Shown here: piece by piece, positions 1 through 11,828 of the stretch
Layout: each line of letters begins with the position of its first letter
Position numbering within the stretch: the first letter of the stretch is position 1
Source of the DNA: Erigeron canadensis
Taxonomy: Eukaryota > Streptophyta > Magnoliopsida > Asterales > Asteraceae
Length of the DNA stretch: 64,000 bases
Direction: 5' to 3'
NCBI RefSeq assembly: GCF_010389155.1
Contig: NC_057768.1
Location: 46,727,633-46,791,632, forward strand
The notes under the pieces: model-generated
What the model saw: the letters and a program-made list of their open reading frames with translations, nothing else
Databases searched by the model: none
What the model was told of the DNA's origin: nothing
Made by a program: the position numbers and the translations under genes

Positions 1-457
1 ACTCACCATTGATGTTCGCGTTACATTTAATACCTCGGGTACACCCACCGGAATTGGGGCTAAATTGCATTGGCAAATTGAACCCGTCGATAATAGAAAT
101 GTCAAAGTAATCATAATCTGCGTATTGCTTAAGAGCAAACTCGGCTACTGTGTTTGGTGTTGCACCAAATGATTTGCATTCAAGGACGCCGTTGCAATCA
201 CCAGTCACACAACTACCTCGACCTGACCCGTCAAAGTTGCATTCGGTACGTGGCCATATACGGGCTGTTGTTGTGCCCGGTGCAACTTCTAAAAGCCATG
301 ATTGGCCTGGATCAAGGCGTTTGCCTCCACCAGTTGGCACGGCACCAGCCCAAACGGTTTGTCCACAGTTGTTTTTAATGTTGAACAATGTTGCATTGGC
401 TAAGTGAAAAACAAGTGGTGTCAAGAGAAGGAAAGCGGAAATAGTGAAGGATGTCAT
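1..457 (-). CDS. Thaumatin-like (PR-5) protein, partial, cut by window edge
   Basis: The minus-strand frame opens at an ATG at 457-455 and stays open to base 1, giving about 152 N-terminal residues. It begins with a hydrophobic signal peptide ([12 protein letters not shown], ending near LANA), then the family pattern: [40 protein letters not shown] and [18 protein letters not shown]-5 proteins are secreted, disulfide-rich defence proteins, some of them antifungal. The C-terminal third lies outside the window, so intactness is unproven. A TATAAA-type box lies about 45 bases upstream of the start. The gene is very similar to the pseudogene at 6910-7595 but has none of its frameshifts in the visible part. 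The family call is secure. Confidence 0.9.
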   Translation of the reverse strand, partial: MTSFTISAFLLLTPLVFHLANATLFNIKNNCGQTVWAGAVPTGGGKRLDPGQSWLLEVAPGTTTARIWPRTECNFDGSGRGSCVTGDCNGVLECKSFGATPNTVAEFALKQYADYDYFDISIIDGFNLPMQFSPNSGGCTRGIKCNANINGE

Positions 458-500
458 TGTATGTGGTTTTGGTGTGTTACAAGTGAGATATATCGCTTGG

Positions 501-508
501 TTTATATA
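501..508 (-). promoter_or_regulatory. TATA box of the partial thaumatin-like gene
   Basis: The minus strand reads CCTATATAAACC here, about 45 bases before the ATG at 457. This spacing would give a very short 5' leader. The same box is conserved upstream of the duplicated pseudogene, near 7639-7646. Confidence 0.55.
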
Positions 509-699
509 GGACAAAGATCGGTTAGAATTTTGTATATAGGTGAAAAGAAATTAAGGCACCTTCGTCGGCTATTCATGTTTGTCGTGTAATTTGTTTCCAA
601 ATTCCAATAGCTAGGTCGTAGTTAGTTAGCATTAATTATATGTGGAATATGTTAGCATTTTCCTTGTACTCCGGTATTTGCATCGTGGAGGCAAAGGCA

Positions 700-1720
700 A
701 CCCAATGTCCAAATGAGTGGTGCACAAGGTGATAAGCAAAACATGATGTTTGCACAGAAAAAATTACCGTTACAATTCCAGTACCAGATGGTTTTGTTTT
801 AAAACTAAATTATTATCTCGTGTTTACAATATAGTGATTTATTTACCTTAAATAATGATTTATTTACAACATAGTACAACTTTTATAACATAGTATAAAA
901 TACATATGTGGTAAAAATACAACTTTTGTGATATCACTTTGTTTCCGTAATAACAAATTAATACAGAGTAAAATATTATATTGATATTTACAGAACATAG
1001 TTGATTGGTATAGACCCTGAAGTATTTTTTAAGATAAATTAAGTTAAAAATGAAAGTTTGACTAAAATTTCTATGATTATTAAAAAATTGATCAAACACA
1101 CTGTAATTTAAACCTAACACAATATGTTTTTTAAAACAAAAAAAAACCCATCGGGTTAAGTTTCAAATCACAATGTGTTTTTGATGTGCGTGAAAACCAG
1201 TTAAATACACTGTGATTTGAAACTTAACAAAATGTGTTTTTAGAAAACAGATTGTGTTAAGTTCAGATCACAATGTGTTTTCGTCAGTTTTCTAATTTCA
1301 CGAAAATTTTAGTTTTCAAATGATTACACTTAATAGCTTTTTAAAATAAGCTTACTCATTGATGCACTTTGATAAAGTTTCTAAAATAAAGGCAAGCTAT
1401 CTTATTCATACTCTTAAACAACAAGAATATCTAAGACATAACCCAATCAGAAACCGAACCTTTATGCATTGTTATAAATGTGAGAAGTGAAACTTAAATC
1501 CTGATGAAAAAATGCAAGATATTTTTCTTTTGTACAATTACAATTATCCAAAAATATATCATATAAAGTAAGATATAGGCTTACTTAAAATGCACTTCGA
1601 ATCGTTTATATCTGCTAGTTTAGTATCCAACGATCAAAGAAAAAAAAAATTGTTCAACTAATCAACTAAACGAGCAAAAATAATAGATTAAATTCATAAG
1701 TTCATTTGTGATTGGTCAAA
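700..1720. repeat. Upstream block of the partial thaumatin-like gene, duplicated at 8990-10510
   Basis: Several stretches reappear in the same order and orientation further right: around aaaacatgatgt (745 and 9000), tggttttgttttaaaact (788 and 9049), aagataaattaagtt (1029 and 9813), repeated tracts with cacaatgtgttttt (1150-1290 and 10090-10200), and tgctagtttag (1612 and 10401). The segment is AT-rich and has no credible gene. With the gene itself, it is one arm of a tandem duplication of gene plus promoter region. Confidence 0.75.
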
Positions 1721-2307
1721 AATAATAGATTACATGAAAGAAGTAAGGAATCAAATATTACATCAATGTCACCTTATTTTTAAAACCACTATAACCAGTT
1801 AACCACTATAAGTATGCCAATCTTTTGAACTTTTACTTTTTCTCTGAAAAAACACGAGTTTGTGCCCAATGAACAAACTTTACATTGAAAAATAGAAAGA
1901 AAAGAAAAATCACCTTTAGTTTTTTTTATAGGGGCTTACTATTAACACTTCTTTTTGTCTATTGACACCTCTCAGAAGGGGCGAATTTCGCCCCATCTGA
2001 CCTGACATTTTTTATTATAATGTTGTCAACTTTACGTCACTTCAACCCGATATGTCAGAGCAGAATGGGCAAAATAAGATGAACCAAACATTAACGAAAT
2101 CAGACCAGCAAACTTACACGCGACATTAAATTATGTGTACAGTTTGTTGGTTTATTAAATAACACAGTAGAAATTTGGGATATGAGTACTGATAAGTAGC
2201 TGATCAATATAGGCGGAAGATAATTTTATTGGTCAACTTAATTAGATTAACAAATGATAGTAGAGAGCTGCTGGGAGCTATCTATGAAATTCAAAGATAT
2301 CCCTAAT
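1721..2307. other. AT-rich spacer
   Basis: I see no coding region or clear repeat boundary between the duplicated block and the LINE insertion. Confidence 0.5.
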
Positions 2308-2975
2308 AGTTAATCAAGACAAATGTGATGACAGTCCGAAACGTCAAAGAGTTCCTGATGGGCAATTTAAACGTGGAGAACAGGGTAGTTCTAGAATGGT
2401 GTAAATGGATTCCGAAAAAATGTAACGTGTTCATGTGGAGAGCCGCGTTAGATCGTATCCCTACTATGGCTGCACTCAAGATTAGGAACTGTTTCAATGG
2501 GGATCTAACTTGTGTTCTATGTGGAGAAGGGGACGAAAGTATTGAGCATCTCTTCTGTGAATGCGCATTAGCAGCAAGAATGTGGCATGCCATTAGTAGA
2601 TGGTGTAGATCGACACCATTCTTTATTTTCGGGATAAAAGATTTGCTGATGTATCACGAGCAACCAGGGAGAAGCAAGGAAGAGAAAGAAGTTATAAAAG
2701 GAATCGTAATGATAAGTTGCTGGAGCATTTAGAAGACAAGGAACGATATCAAGTTCGATAATGCTAAAAGAAACGACATGAGGACTCTTCAAAACATCAA
2801 ATCATTAGGATATCTATGGTATAGTACGAGGTCGAGACATAAAAGTATTACTTGGGAAGATTGGTGTAATTTCAATGTATTGTAAATAATTTGTATATAT
2901 TTACCGCCGGTGTGTTACCGGGGTGTTCTTTAATAGAAAGTTTACTTTAAAAAAAAAAAGTTAATCAAGACAAAT
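2308..2975 (+). mobile_element. 5'-truncated LINE retrotransposon with 17-bp target-site duplication
   Basis: The insert (2325-2958) encodes only the C-terminal zinc-binding region of a non-LTR reverse transcriptase (zf-RVT type): a FMWRAALDRIPT segment, then CVLCGEGDESIEHLFCEC. It continues to a final stop near 2884, but a TAG at 2730-2732 interrupts the frame where related elements have a Trp (CWSI-stop-KTRND). A short 3' tail ends in an A-run at 2949-2959. The 17-bp direct repeat AGTTAATCAAGACAAAT flanks it exactly, at 2308-2324 and 2959-2975. This is a complete, severely 5'-truncated insertion, dead by truncation. Confidence 0.92.
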
Positions 2976-3463
2976 TAAGGATCAGAGAGAAAATAACGAG
3001 ATATCAAATCATATATAGTGTTTTGACCAACTGATGATACCTATAAGAAATTAATAGAGCTACAATATTATTGAATTCAATAAAACACTATTTAAAAAAA
3101 AAACGAACGTGAAGTTCCTAGGATCACAATTCATCTAAACATAGTTAAATTCAAAGCAAAGTGGTATTAAATGGAAGATTAGAGTTAAAATAGTTGGGAA
3201 TGACTCTCTATTTATAGAGAGATCATTTACAACTTTAGCCCTCTGGTGTTTAGTATGTGCAATATAAGTCCCCGTATTTCTAATCATCTAATGAGAAACC
3301 CTATAATATGTCTTTAAGAGTAAATACGCCCATCGTATAGTTACTAGACATAAGGATTTCAGTTATCGTCAATTATCATATCACGAATGATAAACGATCA
3401 ATGACGGCCACATTAATGTGGTTCCAACACTTACATATATTCAACCCACAATTGCAAATTAAT

Positions 3464-4138
3464 ATGACAATATTCTCAACCATTATCTCTTGTTTGCTTC
3501 TTTTGCCTTTTGTTTTCCAGATTGCCAATGCCGCAGTCTTTGACATTCAGAACAATTGTCCATACACCGTTTGGGCTGGTGCTGTACCTGGTGGGGGACG
3601 ACAGCTTAATTCGGGCCAGTCTTGGTATTTAAACGTCCCAGCTGGCACCCAAGGAGGCCGTATATGGCCACGAACCAATTGCAACTTTGATGGTTCTGGT
3701 CAAGGACGGTGTGAAACCGGTGACTGCAATGGTCGCCTCGAGTGCCAAAACTATGGTACACCACCTAACACCCTAGCCGAGTTTGCCTTGAATCAATTCA
3801 ATAATCTTGATTTCATTGACATATCTCTTGTCGACGGATTCAACTTGGCATTGGAATTTAGTCCCACTTCTAGTGGGTGCACTCGGGGAATAGTGTGTAG
3901 TGCAGACATCAACGGGCAATGCCCTAACGAGTTACGGGCTCCTGGTGGGTGCAATAACCCCTGTACCGTGTTCAAGACCGATGAATATTGTTGTAACTCT
4001 GGAACTTGCGGACCAACTACTTATTCAATGTTTTTCAAAGAACGTTGTCCCGATGCGTATAGTTATCCTAAGGATGATGCCACCAGCACATTTACCTGCC
4101 CCGGAGGAACCGAATATAAAGTCGTCTTTTGCCCTTGA
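3464..4138 (+). CDS. Thaumatin-like protein (PR-5 / osmotin family), intact
   Basis: A 224-residue single-exon gene. I chose the ATG at 3464 over one at 3401 because it starts directly with a signal peptide ([20 protein letters not shown], cleavage near residue 23). The mature part of about 201 residues has all 16 cysteines of the large thaumatin-like class, plus [60 protein letters not shown] and the terminal FCP. There is no C-terminal extension beyond FCP, so apoplastic secretion is more likely than vacuolar sorting (inference). Members of this family are stress- and pathogen-induced. It faces opposite to the two minus-strand paralogues and is clearly diverged from them. Confidence 0.95.
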   Translation: MTIFSTIISCLLLLPFVFQIANAAVFDIQNNCPYTVWAGAVPGGGRQLNSGQSWYLNVPAGTQGGRIWPRTNCNFDGSGQGRCETGDCNGRLECQNYGTPPNTLAEFALNQFNNLDFIDISLVDGFNLALEFSPTSSGCTRGIVCSADINGQCPNELRAPGGCNNPCTVFKTDEYCCNSGTCGPTTYSMFFKERCPDAYSYPKDDATSTFTCPGGTEYKVVFCP

Positions 4139-4283
4139 TCGATATTAATTAAGAACATACACGAGTATAAATAATTATTACTAGCTTGCTCTTCATATAT
4201 GATGTATAACAATAAACAAAGGGTGATCATAAATAAATAAATAACTCGTATAATGATGGCTGAACACAAAATACGGTGAGTAA

Positions 4284-4850
4284 GATAATTAAGATATATG
4301 ATATTCTAATGCAGGATAAGTTCACAATCTTCCTTTACAATATAATATCATTATGTAAAAGGTATTAAGATTTTCAATCTTATTAATCTCAGAATTATTG
4401 GAATGTATGTGATTGTTAGTACTGATTGATGAGGATAATTAAGATATATGATATTCTAATGCAGGGTAAGTTCACAATCTTCCCTTTTTTTTTGAAAGGT
4501 GAATTTCGTTTGAAAACTTCGTGTCGTGATTCGACAGCGGGAGGTCTAACATACGTTGTCTTAATCGGGTCCGCGTTAGAGAGCTCCCTCGAAGTAGAAA
4601 TGCCTATTTCAAATACCCGATTGGGGAAAACTCCCTCCTAATCCGCCCGAAGGCACGACGATCAATAAGGGTAAACTCTGCCCTCTCAAACTTGAACCTA
4701 GGTACACCCAAGCCAAGCCTTCATAGAAAGATTACCTATGTACTTCCCAAGTTTTAAACCCAAGACCTCCTGCTTATAAATCAGGTGCTCAACCACTTGA
4801 GCTTATTAGGAGGTACCACAATATTCCTTTACAATATAATATCATAATGT
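4284..4850. repeat. Short segment duplication, one copy split by a SINE
   Basis: Copy 1 (about 4284-4352) reads gataattaagatatatgat then attctaatgcaggataag and cacaatcttcctttacaa. Copy 2 begins at 4434 with the same sequence, is interrupted after 4483, and resumes at 4817 (cacaatattcctttacaa). The interruption is the SINE at 4484-4816. Confidence 0.8.
4484..4816 (-). mobile_element. tRNA-derived SINE (minus) with target-site duplication
   Basis: Read on the minus strand, the 5' head has an A-box-like stretch (taagctcaagtggttgagca) and a B-box-like stretch (ggtcttgggtttaaaac). The element ends in an A-run, seen as T9 at 4485-4493 on the plus strand. It is flanked by cacaatcttcc (4473-4483) and cacaatattcc (4817-4827), an 11-bp duplication with one mismatch. 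The intact duplicate at about 4322-4352 is the empty site. Confidence 0.82.
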
Positions 4851-6032
4851 TCAATCTTATTGGTCAAATACCACTGTCAAACAAATTAATGTCAGGGTTG
4901 TCTAAAATATAAGGTTTCGGCCATAGATCGATTCAACAGATGTTAATCCGTTTGGAGACACAAGGCTATTGACATAATTAATGGTGTTGATTTGGTCCTC
5001 TTGCAATGGATTAAACTCGCCACGTAGACTTTTTCAATCTTTTTTAAACTACACCAACACACCTCATTATATTGTGGATGCTCTAACGAGTTTACAAGCC
5101 TATTAGCCTAACAAACTCCATGATATGATAATATATGCTGGGTTAATCTTGATTATTTTTCAGTTCAAGTTGGATCGGGTTGGAGAATGAGTCATTAAAT
5201 AATTAACGGGTCATGACCCATTGGAAGGAGGTGGTTTTGGTTTGAAGAATGTCAAGCAAACACCCATTGATTAACGGCACGTTGGAAGAGAGGGTCGTAT
5301 CCACCTGTTGTTTAGCGAAATGAGTAGTTCTTAATTGTTTTTAATTTAGAGGCATAGATGAATAACCAATTACGTGAAAACTGTGAAGAGACATCTCTGA
5401 TTTTGAACTATAGATTTTGGATTCGACTCTTCAAAGTGATAATTAAGCCTATGGGGTTTTTCCCCTAAATCCCCGCAATCACATCCTGCATGAGTTGTTC
5501 GGGGTTTAACATACTTTGAGAGTCGAATGTTAATAGAAATTTGTTTTTAAATTAGTTAAATTTATAAAAAGATAACCTACTTATAAAAATTCTTAGTAAA
5601 AAAAATGTATTTCTATTTTGAATATTAAAACATTATGTTTCAAAAATTTATCAAAAAAGAGAAATTTTATCAGTTTTATTTTGCTTAATCTTTTATTAAA
5701 TGTCAACGTGACTTGATACGTCATAAAAAATCTCAATGCATTGCTTGGCTCGATAAATATTTCGACAACCATGTTGAGGACCGCGAACCCGGCCAAATAA
5801 GTTCGGGGTTGTACCGATTTCGAGCTATTTTCAAGCCAATTTTTTAGGTTTCTTGAGCCGGACCTTTTTCACATCTAGGTGGTAACGTAGATCACTAGAT
5901 CAGAACAAGTGAACAACCAACAAAGCAGAACAAGCGATAGTATGCTTAATAATTAAAGCCCACTTGATATTTAAACTTATTAGCCCAAAATGGAGACTTT
6001 GACCCATTTTTATAAACCTAATTACCTAGAAG
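4851..6032. other. Spacer without a recognisable gene
   Basis: AT-rich sequence with no supported coding region. The part around 5390-5530 (a ggattcgactc motif and a T/C-rich hairpin-like stretch) may be an old SINE fragment, but no boundaries can be set. Confidence 0.4.
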
Positions 6033-6047
6033 AACCCAACTTCTTTA

Positions 6048-6279
6048 GAAGCATGGTTGGATCAGTGGTAAACACCCTCGACTCTGGAGACAGAGATCAT
6101 GGGTTCGATCCTCATCTCATGCAAAGGTTGGAGGGCCTTTTCTACCATTTAGGTAGAAACTGGAAGCAGACTCTCTACTTAGGTAGAGGTTAGGTCTGCC
6201 TACATCTTAACCTCCCCATACACCGTCGAAGTATTGGGGCTCAAAACCCGCAGAAGACGGCACTGAGCAGTTACTTACT
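6048..6279 (+). mobile_element. tRNA-derived SINE (Au-like) with perfect 15-bp target-site duplication
   Basis: The head carries an A-box-like ggatcagtggtaaacacc and a B-box-like gggttcgatcc. The body has ctaccatttaggtagaa, ggtctgcctacatcttaacc and a pyrimidine-rich end. The 15-bp repeat aacccaacttcttta flanks it at 6033-6047 and 6280-6294. It shares its body with the SINE at 46548-46769. Likeness to the angiosperm Au SINE group is from memory. Confidence 0.85.
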
Positions 6280-6294
6280 AACCCAACTTCTTTA

Positions 6295-6909
6295 CAAAAC
6301 GAACACCTTAGCACAATTTTCAATTCATATTTAAATCTTATTATTTTTGTTAATGCGAGTTTAATAAAAATAAATAGATAGAAAGTTGAGATTTAGATAT
6401 ATTTGTTACGTCATTTCTCATGATCTAAGGTATATATCTTATTTACTTTTTTATTTAACGAGTTAATTGTTACTATTAGTTTACATTCGAGACATTATAG
6501 TGATATCTAATTATAGTGATATCTAATTAGACCATATGTATAGATTGAATCACGCATGCGGCATGACCAAGATAAAACCTTATCAAATTTTAGATTTGGG
6601 CTCGAGCTCACTTATTTTCCGAACTCCAAATTAACCGGACTTGGCTTGAGCCAAGCTTTCACTACTTCTAACTTTACACCTTAATCGTATTGTAGAATAC
6701 ATACTCATATATTACGGTAAGAAAATAAATTACGACACCTTAATCTAATTTGTTACATTATATTATAGAAACACCAAAGATACTGGACCCTCATCTAGGA
6801 GTTTAACTTATACATTAATGCATTATCGTGCAATTATTTCACTACTGATTTATATATATTGAATTGGATCGAGCGACCTGTTTGATCATAAATAATCAAA
6901 TGGTTTTAG
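6295..6909. other. AT-rich spacer
   Basis: No gene or bounded repeat seen. It lies 3' of the thaumatin-like pseudogene. Confidence 0.4.
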
Positions 6910-7595
6910 TTAAGGGCAAAATATAACGTCGTAGTTGGTTCCGCTTGGACATGAAAACGTAGCAGTTTTGTCACCTTTGTAGCTATAAACATCTGGGCAA
7001 CGATCCTTGAAAAAGTTTGAAAGACGAGTTGGCTGACAACTTTCTTTGAACTGTCCGAGACAACAATCATTATCGCTCTTGGTCACAGTACATGGGTGAT
7101 TGCACCCACCACGAGTCGTAACTGGGCAGGACACTCACCATTGATGTTCGCGGCACATTTAATACCTCGGGTACACCCACCGGAATTGGGGCTAATTTGC
7201 ATTGGCAAGTTGAACCCGTCGATTATAGAAATGTACGTCATAGTAATCATGATCTGTAAGAGCAAACTCGGCTACTGTGTTTGGTGTTGCACCGAATGAT
7301 TTGCATTCAAGGACGCCGTTGCAATCACCAGTCACACAACTACCTCGACCTGACCCGTCAAAGTTGCATTCGGTACGTGGCCATATATGGGCTGGGGCTG
7401 TTGCATGTGGTGCCCCGTGCAACTTCTAAAGGCCATGATTGGCCTGGATTCAAGGCGTTTGCCACCACCTGTTGGGACGGCACCGGCCCATACGGTATGA
7501 CCACAATTGTTTTTAATGTTGAACAATGTTGCATTGGCTAAGTGAAAAACAAGTGGTGTCAAGAGAAGGAAAGCGGAAATAGTGAAGGATGTCAT
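6910..7595 (-). pseudogene. Thaumatin-like (PR-5) pseudogene with several frameshifts
   Basis: The ATG at 7595-7593 and signal peptide match the paralogue at 1-457 almost base for base, but the frame is lost soon after the GGGKRL region (an extra base at the Asp-Pro codons and a missing base at the Leu-Glu codons). It moves again near AEFAL and near CPAQLR. Family motifs therefore continue in different frames: [19 protein letters not shown], then CNHPCTVTKSDNDCC and DVIFCP before the stop at 6910. There is also small sequence gain (a ctggggctgttgcatgtgg stretch near 7391-7410). The TATA region near 7639-7646 is preserved. No full-length product is possible. Confidence 0.9.
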
Positions 7596-7784
7596 TGTAT
7601 GTGGTTTTGCTGTGTTACAAGTGAGATATATCGCTTGGTTTATATAGGGCAAAGATCGGTTAGAATTTTACATATAGGTGAAAAGAAATTAAGGGTCACC
7701 TTCGTCCGCTATTAATGTTTGTCGTATAATTTGTTTCCAATGTGGAATATGTTGGCACCAACTTGCAATTTATTCCGGTAAAGA

Positions 7785-8960
7785 ATTTTAACACCCCGAG
7801 AAAAAAAAATTATGTCCTAACTTTAATTGAATTCAAATTTATAAATAACTTTTTTTATAAACAATAATCTTAATATATACTATTAGACTGTTGAACTAAT
7901 AACTTATTAACCAATCAAATCGCTCAATTTTATCAAATTGGTTCTCGCTTATGTCAACATTTAGATTAACTATAAATTAAAAATCCTAATAATCATTATC
8001 CAAATATATTATTATATTAGTATTTATATTATTTTGTAGAAAAAGTCTCATTAATTTACACTTTTTTGTTTTCCATCAATAATTTATACTTTTTAACCCT
8101 AAATATTTAATTTATATTTATTTTTAGCCATCAATTTGAGAATTTTTTTCTTAAATTTTTTTAAAACGTAACAAAAAGTATTTATATTTAATTATTTAAA
8201 GTTACAATTGTCACTCAAATCAAAAGTCCTAATTGTTATCAAACAATATGAAAACAATCCTAATTGTTATCTAAATATCATAGGAGAGTGATTGAAAATA
8301 AACATATTCATGTTATGGGTCGTATCATGATCAAACACATATACTTAAATGTCAAGTACAGGATCACAAGTATGTTTATATTTTAATTCTTAATAATCTT
8401 TCATAATAATATCAAATTATGAGTACAATTGGTTTCAAAAAATTATATAATAGAAAAATTATTGTAGCATGTGCCTTGTGGATTGACAACGACAAACAAT
8501 CCCATCAATATGTATCAGCTAATAATGACAGTAACGAACATGTGGTTATTGTACTACAACTTGCAAAGTATAACACTTAGAACCGTATATTTTCAAAATT
8601 ATAAGTTTTTATGAATTAAATGTATGAATATCTAATATTGATAATATCATAAACCCCGTGTCCAGTGTCGGACACGGGTCTAAAATCTAGTTAGTATTAT
8701 AACAAATAATTATATATGCATAACAAAATCATAATTTTAGAATTACATACCATGGTAGTTCTTATTTACCCGATGATCCGTGAAGCTCTCTTATATTTTT
8801 CATAGCAAATTGGTTAATTAGCTTTGCACAATTTGTGTTCTCTAAGATTTCGTTCTCGATAGCACATCTTTTAACATATTATACATTTTATATATAATAT
8901 ATATATAAAAAAAAATTTCAAAAATTTATGCCCTGACCAAAGAATTGGATTTGCACACCC
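7785..8960. other. Segment present only in the pseudogene arm of the duplication
   Basis: The partial gene's arm passes directly from the promoter region (about 660) to the aaaacatgatgt block (about 745). Here the same junction is separated by about 1.2 kb of AT-rich sequence, including cccgtgtccagtgtcggaca near 8655-8675, a motif typical of dispersed plant repeats. It looks like an insertion, or a deletion from the other arm. No ends with inverted repeats were identified. Confidence 0.45.
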
Positions 8961-8989
8961 TTTAGGCCTCCCCTGTACCTTACGTGATA

Positions 8990-10510
8990 AAAGTGCAAAA
9001 CATGATGTCTGTAGAAAGAAAATTACACTTACAAATCCAGTAGCATATGGTTTTGTTTTAAAACTAGATTACTATCTCGTGTTCACAATAGACACAAGTA
9101 AAAACAAATTATACGGAGTAACTAACAATGTGTTATTATTTCATCTTATATTATATTGACATTTACCGGGACAAAGTCTTTTATCCAAAAACAATATATT
9201 ATATTGATGAGTACAGAATAAAAATCTAAAATGACAGTTTTATTAGTCAATAAGTTGGTAAGATTTTAAAACTTAAAGAAATCTACTAAGATTCGAATCT
9301 CATTTCTTATATTTGTAAGAATGGATTATTGGGGGTTTTTCGAGTCTTGGATTTCATCTCGGGCATGCGTGGTTCAATTTTCAAATACTACCCAATTGGA
9401 TGTCACATTGGTGACTCGAATACTAACTATTAACTCGTTGCTTAAAAAAATGACAGTTTTAAAATTTTTGAATATTGTATCTACAATAAAAATATGAGAA
9501 GTAATATTCGTACCATAGATATTGATAAATTTACCACCGTTATGCATTGCATACTTGAACAATGTGTTACAAGTATGAAATATGTCCATTGTGGTAAGTA
9601 TATCAAATATTAACGTACGATTATCATTTGACCAAAGATATACGAGTATTCAGTATGTGTTTCAAGATTTTTTTTTATATTAATGGTATAGATAAAATCA
9701 AATCAAATTTATATACTCGTATATAACATAATATGAAGAAATTCTTCATCACACTATGTTACAAAGGCTATGACAAAGTTGATTGATATGGACATGAATG
9801 AAGTATCTTTTAAAGATAAATTAAGTTTTGATAAGGTTTTTTCCCATTACGGCAAACTATCTAAAATACAACCCAAGACTTCTGAGAAACCGAACCTTTA
9901 TTCATCATCACAAATACCGAACCTTTATTCATCATCACAAATATAAGACTTAAATCTTGATTGAAAATACAAGATCGAAGATATCTTCTTTTTTTGTTTG
10001 TTATAATTATTAGGGTTATGATTATTTGAAAATTAAAACTTTCGTAACAACTAAAAAATTAACCAAAACATACCGTGATCTTAATTTAACACAATGTGTT
10101 TTTATAAAAACATTGTGTTAAGTTCATATCACAATAAAAACACATTGTGTAAAGTTCATATCACAATGTGATTTAAAACTTAACACATAAAACACAATTA
10201 AAACACATTTTGTTAAATTCATATCACATGTTTTTTTTTTCCTTTTAATTTTTACTAAAAATTAAATTTTCAAATGAACATTTCACATGATTATTATTAT
10301 CCAAAAATATCATATAAAATAAGATATCAATTATAATAGGCTTACTTACTAATGCACTTCGTATCGTTTATGAGTTATTCAAGAGAAAATTCGTTTATAT
10401 TTGCTAGTTTAGTCATGAACGCTCAAAGGAAAAAAAATATATTTATTTACCTAATCAGCTAAATGAACAAAAATAATAGATAAAAGTTCATAAGTTCATT
10501 TATGATTGTT
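8990..10510. repeat. Upstream block of the pseudogene, duplicate of 700-1720
   Basis: Collinear with 700-1720 (shared strings listed there) but longer through small insertions, for example a duplicated accgaacctttattcatcat near 9890-9925. It carries no gene. A short stretch at 9280-9410 with an attcgaatct motif may be an old SINE fragment inserted into this arm. Confidence 0.7.
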
Positions 10511-10679
10511 CAATTTCTATTATTGCGTTTGTTTATGTTCATGAATTTAGAACTTTTCTTCTAATTACTTAAAATTATAACATCTGATAAATTTAACTTA
10601 ATAAACTAAATAAAATCACAATCGAACATAGTAGATTATTATTATATCATTTTTAGAACGACTATTTATCTTACTTTTA

Positions 10680-11828
10680 GGGTAAAGGAGGGCATCATGT
10701 GCCCGAAATCACATTGGATCTCCATCATTTCACCCGTAAGGATTAGATGCCGGTAAAATACATTCGCTGGTTTGACTTTTGAGTGGATCTTTGTATAGGC
10801 ATTAGGTGAAGGTTTTCGCTGGTTGAATACGAGTGGAGATTCGTCTCATGAACTCTGGTTTAGCATGGGTTGGAATAACAGAAAGAGTGGGAGCCGTGCG
10901 TAGTTGACATGTAGGGTTGCATGCGGTGCTCAGGGTTTTAGAGTTGCCCGAGGTTGATAAAACTATGCTTATGAGAATGTGTCTAGGTTGATGCATTGGA
11001 GCTCATTGGAAGGCAGTGAAGACTCTTGTTACAGATTTTGGTTTGCTTCATTTTATGTTACCTACTGTAGTGAAGCACTGGTCTGTTGTTTAGACTTTTG
11101 GAGTGTGCAGATTGCTGCACTACCGGAATAATTGAACCAACTTTCGAAGAAAAGTCTTGGCTCGCGGATTCGAGAGTTATACGAGTCTAGTGTGCGGTAG
11201 AGGACTCTGGGACTTTCAAGTAATCTGTTCGAACGTATTCGGAGGTTTGAACTTGGACGGGATTTTATAACAGTGGGAGCACGAGGAGTGTTTTGATATA
11301 TGTTGAAATCGACGTTGGGTTCTAAAGACCAATTTTCCGAATGAAATCTCTCCTGTGAGGCTACGGCTAGTGGAGAGTGTTGTTCCTCTGGAGTCTCGGA
11401 GCCGGTATTTGAAATCAGTAGGAGCCCGTTGAGATTGAGGATGAGTCATTGGTGGACTTTGCCATGACCGAGTCAGTTGTGTCTGACTGTATTGAAGCGG
11501 TTTACAGCTTCAATGGGCCTTTCAGGTGACTAATGAAAAGCGCCGTTGCAACTAGGTATACATTCGATGCATGGATTGAAGTTTGGTTTGTTCTTGGGAG
11601 TTGGACCTGTGAAGACTTCTGTTCCTATCCGTTTTTATTGAAATCTTAGCTTGTTCATGGAGAACTAAAGACTTGGAAAACTTCTGTTTTGAAGTTTTAG
11701 TTTGTTCTTGGAACCGAAGGCTTGAAGGATTTCTGTTATCTAAAGATTACTGGAGTTACAGTTTGATCGAGATATTGTTTGCTTGAATGGCGGGTTGAAG
11801 TTTTACGGAAAGCCTTCAAGTGGGAGAT
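10680..11828 (+). mobile_element. Degenerate internal region of a Ty1/copia-like element
   Basis: Base composition shifts here from AT-rich to G- and T-rich, and the stretch runs directly into a polypurine tract (aagtgggaga, 11818-11827) next to the LTR. No open frame of useful length and no recognisable polymerase motifs remain. The left boundary is set only by composition. No 5' LTR was found, so the element is truncated or rearranged. Confidence 0.6.

Noticed and set aside
860..1120. 86-residue minus-strand open frame
   Set aside because: AT-rich spacer sequence within the duplicated block. The duplicate arm does not preserve the frame, so it is not under coding constraint.
4484..4816. 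tRNA gene suggested by A- and B-box-like sequences here and at 6048, 35105, 46548 and 49607
   Set aside because: No cloverleaf with paired acceptor stem. The boxes are followed by SINE bodies, tails and, in several cases, target duplications.
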